A stretch of DNA of 64,000 bases from Kordia algicida OT-1 (GCF_000154725.1 NZ_DS544873.1:2251537-2315536), one strand, 5' to 3'. Positions 16,878-25,989 are shown, numbered from the stretch's first letter. Program-made: numbers and translations. The notes: generated by a model from the sequence alone, not told the origin.

Positions 16878-17693
16878 CTAAACTGCTACATCATGCTCGC
16901 GCAACGCATCATTTAGTGATGTCTTTTTATTGGTACTTTCCTTACGTTTTCCAATAATTAATGCACACGGTACTTGATAATCGCCCGCTGGGAATTTTTT
17001 CGTATAACTTCCAGGAATTACTACCGATCTCGCCGGAACACGACCTTTCATTTCCACAGGTTCATCACCTGTAACATCAATAATTTTTGTAGAAGCTGTC
17101 AACACAACATTTGCACCTAAAACGGCTTCCGTTTCTACATGAACACCTTCTACCACAATACATCTCGATCCGATAAACGCATTATCCTCGATAATCACAG
17201 GCGCTGCTTGCAACGGTTCTAAAACGCCACCAATTCCAACACCGCCAGACAAGTGCACATTTTTACCAATTTGCGCACAACTTCCTACTGTTGCCCACGT
17301 GTCTACCATTGTTCCTTCGTCCACATATGCGCCAATATTTACGTAACTTGGCATCATAATCACACCTTTAGAAACATATGCGCCGTGACGTGCAATTGCA
17401 TGTGGAACTACGCGAATTCCTTTTGCTGCATAACCACGTTTCAATGGAATTTTATCGTGAAATTCAAAAATTCCAGCTTCTAAGGTTTCCATTTTCTGAA
17501 TTGGGAAGTACAATACAACCGCTTTTTTTACCCATTCGTTCACTTGCCAACCATTTGCAGTTGGTTCGGCAACGCGCAATTCGCCTACGTCTAATAAGTC
17601 AATTACTTTGCGAATTACCGCTTGTGTATCTTCGTTCTTTAATAATTCTCGGTTGTCCCAAGCATTTTCAATGGCTTCTTTTAATGCGATCAT
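16878..17693 (-). CDS. dapD: 2,3,4,5-tetrahydropyridine-2,6-dicarboxylate N-succinyltransferase
   Basis: Transfers succinyl from succinyl-CoA to tetrahydrodipicolinate in the succinylase branch of diaminopimelate synthesis. From ATG 17693 the protein has 271 residues, the usual length, starting MIALKEAIENAWDNREL. The left-handed beta-helix hexapeptide part is clear (GAYVSKGVIMMPSYVNIGAY, GTMVDTWATVGSCAQIG, GGVGIGGVLEP). A frame open upstream to 17828 would add 45 residues that run through a repeat element; I reject that extension. dapB of the same pathway is at 2943-3644. Confidence 0.95.
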   Translation of the reverse strand: MIALKEAIENAWDNRELLKNEDTQAVIRKVIDLLDVGELRVAEPTANGWQVNEWVKKAVVLYFPIQKMETLEAGIFEFHDKIPLKRGYAAKGIRVVPHAIARHGAYVSKGVIMMPSYVNIGAYVDEGTMVDTWATVGSCAQIGKNVHLSGGVGIGGVLEPLQAAPVIIEDNAFIGSRCIVVEGVHVETEAVLGANVVLTASTKIIDVTGDEPVEMKGRVPARSVVIPGSYTKKFPAGDYQVPCALIIGKRKESTNKKTSLNDALREHDVAV

Positions 17694-17758
17694 GTTTGTA
17701 TAAATTTTGTAGCTTTTCGTATCTGTTTTTGGGTGCGTTGTCAGGCTATCCACTATAT

Positions 17759-17798
17759 CTTTTTGGTACATTTCGACTCCGCTCAATGTACCAAAAAG
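17759..17798. repeat. Dispersed repeat with 14-base stem (TTCGACTCCGCTC core)
   Basis: CTTTTTGGTACATT (17759-17772) and AATGTACCAAAAAG (17785-17798) are perfect inverted arms around TCGACTCCGCTC. The core is one of a family: related copies lie near 22509, 25369 and, in the other orientation, 55911. It lies about 70 bases upstream of the dapD start. Confidence 0.7.
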
Positions 17799-17916
17799 GA
17801 TGCCGTTGCTATCCTGCGCACAATTCAAAGCACAAAGATAAAATCTTATTACGGATTATAGTATTAAAATTTACATATCTAACAGATTCTATGATTTTAC
17901 AACAAAATGTAAGTTT

Positions 17917-18696
17917 TTAAGAAACGTTTTGCATTTCTCCAATACGTTTCAACATCATTTTTTTAGGAATAAAAGGAAGCAATGCCATCATTATTTTTTG
18001 ACTAAATGTCAATCCAGAAATCACGTCCAAATCTCCAGCAATCATAGCTTTGTAACCATCTTCAGCAACTTTTCTAGGACTTGCAGTACTTTCAAATAGT
18101 TCAGTCTTGTCCATTCCTGAAGTTTTTCCGAAGTCCGTTTCTGTAGCGCCAGGCATTAATGCTGTTACAGTGATATTGGTATCGCGTACTTCTTCCGCCA
18201 CAGCGTTACTAAAAGAAGTTACATACGCTTTTGTGGCATAATATACCGCTTGATACGGACCTGCCATCAAACTTGCTGTAGAAGATACATTCAGAATTTT
18301 TCCTTGATTGCGTGCTACAAAATCTTGCAGAAAGTAGTGTGTCATTGCAGTTAATGCAGAGATATTCAATTGAATCATTGCCAAATCTTTTTGAAGATCG
18401 CGTTTGTCAAAACGACCAATTCCTCCAAATCCTGCATTATTTATCAAATAATCAATTTCAATACTTGCAGCTTTTAGTTGTTCGTAAATTTCTTTCGCCG
18501 CATTAGCATCAGTTAAGTCTTTCGTAATAACTATAACCTGAATATTATGTTTAGATTCTAATTCGTTTTTCAGTTCTTGCAATTTGTCTTCGCTTCTTGC
18601 AACAATGATTAAATCGCCACCTTTTTCTGCATGAATTTTTGCAAATTCTTTTCCAATTCCGCTACTTGCTCCTGTAATCAATGCTGTTTTCTTCAT
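17917..18696 (-). CDS. Short-chain dehydrogenase/reductase
   Basis: A 259-residue classical SDR. The NAD(P) glycine motif TGASSGIG is at 8-15, NNAG at 86-89, the catalytic serine near S139, and Y152-x-x-x-K156 in the active site. An Arg at position 34 (VARSEDKL) after the second beta strand suggests NADPH preference. The C-terminal part after 190 (FGKTSGMDKTELFESTASP) matches the DltE/YqjQ-like group of SDRs. The substrate cannot be told. It stands between dapD and the acyltransferase gene on the same strand but with separate spacing. Confidence 0.88.
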   Translation of the reverse strand: MKKTALITGASSGIGKEFAKIHAEKGGDLIIVARSEDKLQELKNELESKHNIQVIVITKDLTDANAAKEIYEQLKAASIEIDYLINNAGFGGIGRFDKRDLQKDLAMIQLNISALTAMTHYFLQDFVARNQGKILNVSSTASLMAGPYQAVYYATKAYVTSFSNAVAEEVRDTNITVTALMPGATETDFGKTSGMDKTELFESTASPRKVAEDGYKAMIAGDLDVISGLTFSQKIMMALLPFIPKKMMLKRIGEMQNVS

Positions 18697-18805
18697 TTTT
18701 CAATTTTTATGTTCTTTCAAAATTAGTCAAACAGCATGAAGTTAGTTATCTCTTTTGATTTAATTCTTGATTGAAATGGTTTGAGAACATCAATAAGTGA
18801 ACTTT

Positions 18806-19984
18806 TTACAATGATTTCAAGTTTTTAGGATATTTTCTACCATTTAAAAATTTACCAATAAATGTATTTCGAACAAAAAAATGATAGCTTGTAAAACAAA
18901 CAATTGCTGTTGCTATTGTCACAATTAAAAACTTTAAAATTCCGTTAATAGGAACTTTTTGTAATAAAATTGGGAATAATGCTGTTAATGGTAAATGAAT
19001 TAAATATACCCAATAGGAAGCATCTGAAATGTAGCGCATTCTTGTGGAATGATGACTTCCATAACGAATAAAAAGTCCTGTAATTCCGAAGATAAAGAGC
19101 CAAACAATACTCGAACTAAAAGCAATGAGCAGTGGAGAATTAGTGTTCGACTTCAAGCCAAGATCTGCATATTGAATGAGAATTCCTTGAATCACTACTA
19201 GCAAAATTGCTAAAATGACACACAACCAATCGTATTTTTTAAGTGTTTCTAGCTGCTGTTTGGAAGTATATAAAAGCCATCCGATGAGATAAAAAGAAGT
19301 ATAATATACAAAGGTATTGGTGTCTGGAATGAGCGATGTTGACGAAGCAACCATTGGTGTTTTTAACACTGTCAAAATAAAAAATGTAATTCCTGAAAAG
19401 AAAAGAATGCGAAGTACTGGTTTATGAAAAATATAGTTTCCATTTTTTTTGATTCTTTGTGTCAGTTTTGGTGTTTTCTTCAATAAAAAAGCAAGCAATA
19501 CAGTAAATGTTGTCGCAAAAAATAGATAATATAAAAACCATAAATGCGACGTGCTTTTTGGAATGTAAACCGAGAATTCGGAGAATAGAGCCAAAGCATT
19601 TGTCAAAGCATTTTCTTGTCCGCCAAAGGTTTCACTAGCATATCCAAAAGAAAATTGCATTATAGGAGTAAGGATGAGTAAAAATACGATGAACGGAATT
19701 ACAATTCGCACAGTTCTGTTTTTAATCATTTGCCATGGTTTTCTTTCGTAGAACAATAATGCACCAAAAAAACCAGCAATTAGGAAAAATATCGGCATGC
19801 GAAACGAGTGAATCATCAAGACCAAAAAATCGGTTGTAATATTGGTTGCTTCTGTATCTTTTATATTCCAAACATTTCCATGAACCGTCACATTATAGGT
19901 TAAAGCTGAATGTAACACCAAACCGAGCATCATCATGATAGCGCGTAAAGAATCTAGGGAATGTATACGTTGTGTTTTTTGCAA
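18806..19984 (-). CDS. Acyltransferase family membrane protein (MdoC/OafA-like)
   Basis: A 392-residue integral membrane protein of the acyltransferase-3 family with about ten helices. The N-terminal LDSLRAIMMMLGLVLHSAL has the Arg and His found at the start of this family (R-x6-H-like spacing), and a short segment SHLWFLYYLFF follows near the middle, as in glucan biosynthesis protein C. These proteins transfer acetyl or succinyl groups to surface glycans. The acceptor is unknown; no glycan genes adjoin it. Confidence 0.85.
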   Translation of the reverse strand: MQKTQRIHSLDSLRAIMMMLGLVLHSALTYNVTVHGNVWNIKDTEATNITTDFLVLMIHSFRMPIFFLIAGFFGALLFYERKPWQMIKNRTVRIVIPFIVFLLILTPIMQFSFGYASETFGGQENALTNALALFSEFSVYIPKSTSHLWFLYYLFFATTFTVLLAFLLKKTPKLTQRIKKNGNYIFHKPVLRILFFSGITFFILTVLKTPMVASSTSLIPDTNTFVYYTSFYLIGWLLYTSKQQLETLKKYDWLCVILAILLVVIQGILIQYADLGLKSNTNSPLLIAFSSSIVWLFIFGITGLFIRYGSHHSTRMRYISDASYWVYLIHLPLTALFPILLQKVPINGILKFLIVTIATAIVCFTSYHFFVRNTFIGKFLNGRKYPKNLKSL

Positions 19985-20186
19985 AACTAAAACTCAAATT
20001 TAAAAGTACCAATTTCTTATTTTTTATTTGAAAAGTATAGTGTTTGACTAAAATTAATTTGTTGAGAATCTAAAAAGTCTAATTGTAGAAGAAATTCAAT
20101 AATCTAACATTCCTATCATTACCATAATAATTCTGCCAATTTTTATATACATTGAAATATAAACCTTATTTTTGCCAAAAATTTAT

Positions 20187-20594
20187 ATGGCGCGTATTCT
20201 AGCGATTGATTATGGAAAGAAACGAACGGGAATTGCCGTTACCGACGAGATGCAATTAATTGCTTCTGGTTTAACGACCGTTCGAACGCATGATTTAATC
20301 AAGTTTTTAAAAGAATATGTAGCTAAAGAGAATGTTGAGTTGTTCTTGATAGGCGAACCCAAACAAATGAACAACGAAGCTTCTGAAAGTGAAGCGTTGA
20401 TTAAGGAGTTTATTCGCTTATTAACCAAAGCGCTTCCAGCAATTCCTATAAAACGTGTTGACGAGCGTTTTACTTCAAAAATGGCGTTTCAAACCATGAT
20501 TGATAGTGGATTGAAGAAGAAACAACGTCAAAATAAAAGTTTAATAGATGAAATAAGTGCAACCATTATTTTGCAATCTTATCTATACAAATAA
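20187..20594 (+). CDS. ruvX: Pre-16S rRNA nuclease / Holliday junction resolvase-like YqgF
   Basis: A 135-residue RNase H-fold nuclease. MARILAIDYGKKRTGIAV carries the first catalytic Asp, the glutamate of the FLIGEPKQMN segment is second, and DERFTSKMA plus the terminal DEISATIIL carries the last acidic residue. In bacteria it matures the 16S rRNA 5' end. An upstream in-frame TTG at 20172 is ignored in favour of ATG 20187. It is first in a run with def (7-base gap) and the DUF5606 gene. Confidence 0.92.
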   Translation: MARILAIDYGKKRTGIAVTDEMQLIASGLTTVRTHDLIKFLKEYVAKENVELFLIGEPKQMNNEASESEALIKEFIRLLTKALPAIPIKRVDERFTSKMAFQTMIDSGLKKKQRQNKSLIDEISATIILQSYLYK

Positions 20595-20601
20595 TACGAA
20601 T

Positions 20602-21192
20602 ATGATATTACCAATTGTCGCTTTTGGCGATCCAGTTTTACGAAAAGTAGCAAAAGATATTACTCCAGATTATCCAAATTTGGACACCTTGCTTGAAAAT
20701 ATGTTTGAAACCATGTACAATGCATATGGTGTAGGTTTGGCAGCTCCGCAAGTAGGTTTGCCAATTCGTTTGTTTATGATTGATGCAACTGGATTTGCAG
20801 AAGATGAAGAACTTGATGAAGAACAGCGCAAACAGCTTGAAGGCATGAAAAAAGTGTTTATCAATGCAAAAATTATAGAGCGCAATGGCGAACCTTGGGT
20901 TTTTAATGAAGGCTGTTTGAGTATTCCTGACATTCGTGAAGATGTGTTTCGTCCAGAAAGTATCAAGATTGAATATATGGATGAAAATTTTGAAAAGCAT
21001 GTAGAAGAATATGATGGTTTGGCGGCACGTGTCATTCAGCACGAATACGATCATATTGAAGGAATTTTGTTTACCGATAAACTATCTGCACTAAAAAGAC
21101 GTTTATTAAAAGGAAGGTTGACAAATATTTCGCGCGGACGTATCAAAGTTGATTACAAAATGCGTTTTCCAGACGCGAAAAAGATGCGTTAA
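20602..21192 (+). CDS. def: Peptide deformylase
   Basis: Removes the formyl group from nascent protein N-termini, using a metal held by two His and one Cys. The 196-residue protein has the three signature motifs: GVGLAAPQVG, EGCLSIPD (Cys ligand) and QHEYDH (two His ligands and catalytic Glu). A start at ATG 20602 gives MILPIVAFGDPVLRKVA, the standard N-terminus; the open frame upstream overlaps ruvX. It lies seven bases after ruvX, on the same message. Confidence 0.95.
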   Translation: MILPIVAFGDPVLRKVAKDITPDYPNLDTLLENMFETMYNAYGVGLAAPQVGLPIRLFMIDATGFAEDEELDEEQRKQLEGMKKVFINAKIIERNGEPWVFNEGCLSIPDIREDVFRPESIKIEYMDENFEKHVEEYDGLAARVIQHEYDHIEGILFTDKLSALKRRLLKGRLTNISRGRIKVDYKMRFPDAKKMR

Positions 21193-21263
21193 TTCTGTTC
21201 AATTAATCAATCGCCTTTTACGCTATAACGAAGGAATTTGATTGATTATTAATGCATTATAAG

Positions 21264-21283
21264 ATCTCCCTTTTCAGGGAGAT
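21264..21283. repeat. Short hairpin between def and the DUF5606 gene
   Basis: ATCTCCCT and AGGGAGAT form a perfect eight-base stem with a four-base loop. There is no T-run behind it, so it looks like a processing or stability element, or a partial terminator, in the 223-base gap between def and the DUF5606 gene. Confidence 0.5.
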
Positions 21284-21415
21284 TAGTTCGACTAGCTATT
21301 TTGACTGTGCTTTTTGGCTTGTCAAAACATCGCCTCACTAAAAATTACGTTAAAAAACATGGTGGAATAATGACAATCTGTATATTTGCCATCTTTAAGT
21401 TAGAAAAAATATAGT

Positions 21416-21829
21416 ATGAGTTTAGAAAAAATATTAGCTATTTCTGGGAAACCAGGACTTTATGAATTGAAAACACAAACACGTAATGGGTTTGTGGCAG
21501 AATCATTATCTGACGGAAAAAAAATCTCAGTGAGTTTACGTCATAATGTAAGTTTACTGTCTGAAATTGCAATTTACACATATTCAGAAGAAATTCCGCT
21601 AGCGGAAGTTTTAGAAAAAGTAAAGGAGAAAGAAAACGGAGCGGCGACTTCTGTGAATCATAAAGAATCAAAAGCTGTATTAACAGATTACTTCTCGGAA
21701 GTTTTGCCAGATTACGATCAGGATAGAGTGTATCCAAGTGATATTAAAAAGGTAATTCAGTGGTATAATTTATTACATTCTAAAGGAATGACCGATTTTA
21801 CCGCAGAGGCTTCATCAGAAGAAGAATAG
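21416..21829 (+). CDS. DUF5606 domain-containing protein
   Basis: A 137-residue soluble protein starting MSLEKILAISGKPGLYELK, matching DUF5606. The N-terminal half looks like a small beta-barrel (LSDGKKISVSLRHNVSLL) and the C-terminal half is helical (VYPSDIKKVIQWYNLLHSKG) with an acidic tail. This family is usual beside ruvX, def and mazG in Flavobacteriaceae. Function is unknown. A strong terminator follows at 21854-21884. Confidence 0.88.
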   Translation: MSLEKILAISGKPGLYELKTQTRNGFVAESLSDGKKISVSLRHNVSLLSEIAIYTYSEEIPLAEVLEKVKEKENGAATSVNHKESKAVLTDYFSEVLPDYDQDRVYPSDIKKVIQWYNLLHSKGMTDFTAEASSEEE

Positions 21830-21853
21830 TACATGTGTACAAAGTTTAGTCAT

Positions 21854-21884
21854 AAAAAAATCCAGCAATTTGCTGGATTTTTTT
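21854..21884. terminator. Bidirectional terminator between convergent genes
   Basis: AAAAAAATCCAGCAA and TTGCTGGATTTTTTT form a perfect stem. It lies between the convergent DUF5606 gene and the exported protein gene at 21910, and has both an A-run and a T-run. Confidence 0.9.
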
Positions 21885-21909
21885 GTTTCGTATGATGTCA
21901 TGTAACGAA

Positions 21910-22410
21910 TTACTTTTTAATAACTGAATTCGCTGCGGCATTAATGGCATCAACATATTTCTTGTCTGCACCAACTTCCGACATTCCCATAAACATCGTA
22001 CAAGTATCTGCGTCGCGTTTTAAGCAATATACCGTACTATTAATAGTAGTTCCTTGTGCTTTGCTAACTCCGGTCATAAAAATGACTTTAACGCCATTCA
22101 TCATTTTTTCTCCTTTGTCTTTTACTTCAAACTCAGCAGGTAAATTACTTTCTAGTTTTGCTTTTGCATTTTCATACGTTTCAGGAACAATCATTGCCAT
22201 GATTACAGCTTTTGGACTTTCCGATACATACGTATTTGGCGTTACTTGCATAAAAAGGTCTGTATCAACGGTCATATCTACTTTTATAGACATCAGCTCC
22301 ATAGCTCTTTTTTGTTTCTCTGCTTCAGTCTCCTGAGAAACAGTTTCTTGTGCTTGCACATTAAATGCAGCTACAAAAAGCATACACAGTGCGATCAATG
22401 TTTTTTTCAT
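21910..22410 (-). CDS. Exported protein of unknown function
   Basis: A 166-residue protein with a clear signal peptide (MKKTLIALCMLFVAAFNVQA, cleavage near residue 21). The mature part has alternating beta segments, including SPKAVIMAMIVPETYENAKA and GVKVIFMTGVSK, and two Cys near YCLKRDADTCTMFMG that may form a disulphide. I do not recognise the family. It has its own minus-strand orientation, between DUF5606 and the NACHT gene; both flanks hold repeats or terminators. Confidence 0.7.
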   Translation of the reverse strand: MKKTLIALCMLFVAAFNVQAQETVSQETEAEKQKRAMELMSIKVDMTVDTDLFMQVTPNTYVSESPKAVIMAMIVPETYENAKAKLESNLPAEFEVKDKGEKMMNGVKVIFMTGVSKAQGTTINSTVYCLKRDADTCTMFMGMSEVGADKKYVDAINAAANSVIKK

Positions 22411-22507
22411 TATTATTTTAGTTTAAGAGTTCAAAAATACGGAATAGTTTTTTAGCAAAATTGCAAATCCGTAATTTATATGTAATTGTGTAGTCATAAA
22501 GTGTGCC

Positions 22508-22560
22508 ACATTTCGACTCTGCTCAATGTGAATACTTCGACAGGTGTTATCTTGAACGTT
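22508..22560. repeat. Dispersed TTTCGACTCTGCTCAATGTGA repeat, left of the NACHT gene
   Basis: CATTTCGACTCTGCTCAATG begins a repeat copy that continues with ACTTCGACAGG. The counterpart right of the NACHT gene (25369) is in the same orientation, so the gene is framed by direct copies. The element belongs to the same family as that at 17759. Confidence 0.6.
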
Positions 22561-22619
22561 AGTCGAAAGGCTCAGTATGAATATTTTTATTAGATTAGTT
22601 TATGAGAAGATCTAAAATT

Positions 22620-25295
22620 TTATTTCAGGAAATTATTTTCTTTTAATTTTTCTTGAGGAATTGAATTGATTATTGATAAGTTTTTTGGACGAATTACTTT
22701 ATCGCACAAATAAAAATCGGTTTTACTGATGTTGCCAACTGCAGAGAAATCGCATGAATCAAAATATGTATTTAAATAAAAACATTTTAAAAAATCAGAA
22801 TTTGAAAAATTACATTTTTGAAAATTTGTGTATGATAAATTAGAATTCATGAACTCACAACTCGTTAAGTTTGTATCGTATATTTCAGCATGTGAAAAAT
22901 CCACACGTTGCAATTCTGAGTTATAAAGAATGGATTTATTAATAAACGCTCTATGAAAAGAAGCTCCTTGTAAAGCACAATGCGAAAAGTTGGTGTGTAA
23001 TAAGCTAACCTCAGAAAAATTAACTCCATTCAAATTAGAATGACTTAAATTTTGATAAGATAAATTATAGTATAAATGTCGTTTTGATAATGACCATTTT
23101 AATAATTGTACGAAAGTTTCTTTATACTGTGGAGAAATATAGTTTTTATCAATATCTAAATGTGAAAAAATCGTCCAAAAACCGTAAAAAGTATTGATGC
23201 TACTTTCAATATTATTTTTAGACTTTTGATTTGTATCATAAAAATGAACATTCAAAAAGGAATTAAAATATAATGATAATCGATTTTTTAAATCGATTTT
23301 CAATTGTAAGTCATCTTCATTTTGAATAAGTTCTATTAGGTATTCTGTTATTTCCTTTGAGATGATTTTAGGACTTAGAATTTCACTAATGTACGCTAAA
23401 GCATCTTGCCAAGTATCTATAAAATATTCACCATTTGCGCGTTTGTCTATTAGTTCTAAAAAGCCGTACCATATTTTTTCTGCAACAAGATATTCTTGGA
23501 GTGATTTATGTAAAAATTCAATGGCATAGTTACTCGAATCTTCTTCAAATGTATCGGTTTTCTTTCTTTTTACTTCTTGAAAATAAAAGGAAATCATAAT
23601 ACTTTTAAGTGAATCTTTTAAATTGTCTTTTTCAAGTTTGTTTAAAAAACTCTGTGTTGATGGTAATTCTTCTAAGTCCTTTTTACGAATGTATTCATAA
23701 TCTCCTTGAAAAATAGATAAGGCAATATCTCTGATATATCTTCGTAAACTTATTTTAGTAAGACCTCTTAAATTTTCGATTTGCCCTTTTTTCTCCCATT
23801 TTCGTAGAATTAGAGAATCAAAAAGTTTGTTGTAAATGTCAGTCCTATTAGAAAGTGCGTCATAATCAATTTTTACTTTAGAAATTAAATGCAGTAAAAT
23901 TGGTTGGCGAATCAATTCAGAAACATGAGGAATATTACGATTGATATAATCTAGTTGATTCAAGTCTAAATTAGATTCAGGATGAAAAATTCGATAGTTA
24001 TCTACCCATTCTTGTTGACGTTCATTATCAAATTCATCAAGTGATAAAATAATGAATTCATTTTTTTTAAGACGTTCTAAATTTACATAGCCATAGCGTG
24101 AAGTTACAATGAATTTTGTATCAGGTAATAATGTTGAAATATTTCCAAGTTCTCTACAAAACTCATCAATATCATTACTATTCAAACCTTCCTTCATGTA
24201 TAATTCATCTAAACCATCTAAAATGACCAAGTTTTTATCTTTACGATTAAACTCTATCTCATGAATATCTTTTATGAAAGAGCTAATTATCTTTATTGGA
24301 TTATTAATAAGCTCCTTAGTCTCAGAAATATTTCTAAGTTTAATAAAGTAATACTTGGTACTATTTTCTTTTTTACTCTCAATTAAATCATACAAGGTAT
24401 AATAACATAAAGACGTTTTTCCTTGTCCTGGGTATCCTAAAATCATTAAACAGTTGACATTGGGATTTTCCAATGATTGTTTATCTTTAATTGTATTTTT
24501 TGTAAAATCATATATAATATCGTGTATACTTTTATATGATTCTAAAGTCCAAAATACTTCCTCTTTATGGTATAAATATTTTTGTGTTTCTTTTGTAAAG
24601 CATTCTTTAAATATTGAAGCACTTGGTTCAACATATAAGTTTGCTAATGTCATACCTTTTTCATCTCCGAGAATGATTGAAATATAATAATTTGTCAAAT
24701 AAAGAATATAGAGTTCATGAAGTTCTCTTTCTTCTGTATAATCTATGAAAGGACTATTGATGAATATAGACTCTATTTGGCTGTAATAACTTTGTCTAGA
24801 TATCCACTCTTGAATCATAGATAACATGAATATTCGCTCAAAATTTGAAGTTATATTTTTTATCTGATTATTTGTGATTTTTGAGGCAATTAGCCATTCT
24901 TTAAACAGTAAAATAAAGTTCTTTAAAGTTTTACTGTCACTCGGATTTCGAAAAAAATTAGTATCAATTTCTATTTCTAAATTTTCAAACTTTCCTTCAA
25001 ATTTTTCTATTAAATTTTGCTTTTCAATATGATTAACTTCAGGAAATAATTCTCGGTTATTAGCAATTATGTAACAATAGGTTTTTATTAATGAATTGAA
25101 AATAAATACATATGAAATACCTTCTACAAGATTTTTAAACTTTAGATTATTCGGTAAAAGATCTTTTTCAATAGTTTTTACTTCACTTGAATCATTATTC
25201 AGAAACTCATCAAGATTTTTGAAAAAAGACACTTCAATCTTTAGTTTCTTCTTATAATAATTGATAGTTTTTTTTTGTAGAATAGTTCCAGACAT
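22620..25295 (-). CDS. NACHT-domain STAND NTPase with C-terminal pentapeptide repeats
   Basis: An 891-residue cytoplasmic protein. Residues 1-275 form a helical N-terminal part I do not recognise. The NACHT ATPase has Walker A GYPGQGKTS (287-295), Walker B LVILDGLDEL (356-365) and sensor FIVTSRYGY (395-403). The NACHT-type FLHKSLQEYLVA motif is at 594-605. A helical region follows, and from about 742 to 850 there are pentapeptide repeats of A(N/D)Lxx form (NLSHSNLNGVNF, NLSYTNFQKCNF), a right-handed helix likely to serve as sensor or binding surface. Bacterial NACHT proteins act in phage defence. The gene is AT-rich, alone, and framed by direct repeat copies within a housekeeping gene run, consistent with gain by transfer. 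Confidence 0.85.
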   Translation of the reverse strand: MSGTILQKKTINYYKKKLKIEVSFFKNLDEFLNNDSSEVKTIEKDLLPNNLKFKNLVEGISYVFIFNSLIKTYCYIIANNRELFPEVNHIEKQNLIEKFEGKFENLEIEIDTNFFRNPSDSKTLKNFILLFKEWLIASKITNNQIKNITSNFERIFMLSMIQEWISRQSYYSQIESIFINSPFIDYTEERELHELYILYLTNYYISIILGDEKGMTLANLYVEPSASIFKECFTKETQKYLYHKEEVFWTLESYKSIHDIIYDFTKNTIKDKQSLENPNVNCLMILGYPGQGKTSLCYYTLYDLIESKKENSTKYYFIKLRNISETKELINNPIKIISSFIKDIHEIEFNRKDKNLVILDGLDELYMKEGLNSNDIDEFCRELGNISTLLPDTKFIVTSRYGYVNLERLKKNEFIILSLDEFDNERQQEWVDNYRIFHPESNLDLNQLDYINRNIPHVSELIRQPILLHLISKVKIDYDALSNRTDIYNKLFDSLILRKWEKKGQIENLRGLTKISLRRYIRDIALSIFQGDYEYIRKKDLEELPSTQSFLNKLEKDNLKDSLKSIMISFYFQEVKRKKTDTFEEDSSNYAIEFLHKSLQEYLVAEKIWYGFLELIDKRANGEYFIDTWQDALAYISEILSPKIISKEITEYLIELIQNEDDLQLKIDLKNRLSLYFNSFLNVHFYDTNQKSKNNIESSINTFYGFWTIFSHLDIDKNYISPQYKETFVQLLKWSLSKRHLYYNLSYQNLSHSNLNGVNFSEVSLLHTNFSHCALQGASFHRAFINKSILYNSELQRVDFSHAEIYDTNLTSCEFMNSNLSYTNFQKCNFSNSDFLKCFYLNTYFDSCDFSAVGNISKTDFYLCDKVIRPKNLSIINSIPQEKLKENNFLK

Positions 25296-25366
25296 ATATA
25301 AGTGCGAATTTCATCTAAAATAACTAAAATAAAAATCGTACACAATCTGACATGTCTAAAAAACTA

Positions 25367-25460
25367 CACTTCGACTCCGCTCAGTGTGAAATAATTTAGT
25401 ACTTCGATAAGCTCTGTATGGAAAAGTCTAAAAACTAAGAGATTCCCGACTACGCGGGAA
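25367..25460. repeat. Dispersed repeat, right of the NACHT gene, with small hairpin
   Basis: CACTTCGACTCCGCTCAGTG starts a second copy of the repeat found at 22508. It continues with TACTTCGATAAGCTC, and ends with a TTCCCG/CGGGAA hairpin at 25443-25460, a form often seen in intergenic repeats of this group. Together with the left copy it frames the NACHT gene. Confidence 0.6.
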
Positions 25461-25465
25461 CGAGT

Positions 25466-25909
25466 CTAACAATCTAAAAGTCTACGATGGTAATTAATCT
25501 GTCCCACATGATAACTTAAATGCCAAAAAAGATGTAGAAGCATAAATTCGTTGGTCAAGACTTCACCATTTTTTTCAATGGGATAATTTTCTCGTAATTT
25601 TTCTTCAGGAAAGTTCTCTAAAGCTGCAATGACGACTTGTTTTACAATTGCAATATCCGTGAGTAAAGTCGCTTTTGGAATATTTTTCGAACTGAATTCC
25701 AAATCACGCTGCCGTACATAATTGGTGTTTCCTAAATGCTTTCCAATGAAATGATTCAGATTTCCAATGAGATGTAAACACAAGTTTCCGCCAGAATTTG
25801 AAATCGTTTCCGTAACTTTCCAAAGTGAAGTTTCCTCTTTGTATTGTTCAATTTCGGAAGCCAATCGGTCAATTTCTCTTGAATATAATTTTATAATAGA
25901 AGTTTTCAT
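25466..25909 (-). CDS. DinB family protein
   Basis: A 147-residue four-helix protein of the DinB/DUF1572 type. His residues at the expected metal sites are seen: LCLHLIGNLNHFIGKHLG (about 44-61) and LLHLFWHLSYHVGQINYHR (about 124-142). DinB-fold proteins include thiol-dependent transferases such as bacillithiol transferases, but substrate cannot be assigned. The gene sits divergent from mazG with about 80 bases between starts, right of the NACHT gene and its repeat. Confidence 0.85.
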   Translation of the reverse strand: MKTSIIKLYSREIDRLASEIEQYKEETSLWKVTETISNSGGNLCLHLIGNLNHFIGKHLGNTNYVRQRDLEFSSKNIPKATLLTDIAIVKQVVIAALENFPEEKLRENYPIEKNGEVLTNEFMLLHLFWHLSYHVGQINYHRRLLDC

Positions 25910-25989
25910 AAAGTGCTATTTTGATGATTTAAAAGTACAAAGATTGTTTTGAAAATACCTAGTTTTGCCATTCTTATACACACCAACTT

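Noticed and set aside
16878..17828. A longer dapD start adding 45 residues
   Set aside because: The extension translates the TTCGACTCCGCTC repeat and leaves the normal family N-terminus inside; ATG 17693 gives the usual 271 residues.
17378..17920. A plus-strand 180-codon open frame across dapD
   Set aside because: It is antisense to the conserved beta-helix codons of dapD and has a low-complexity, Leu/Arg/Ser-rich composition.
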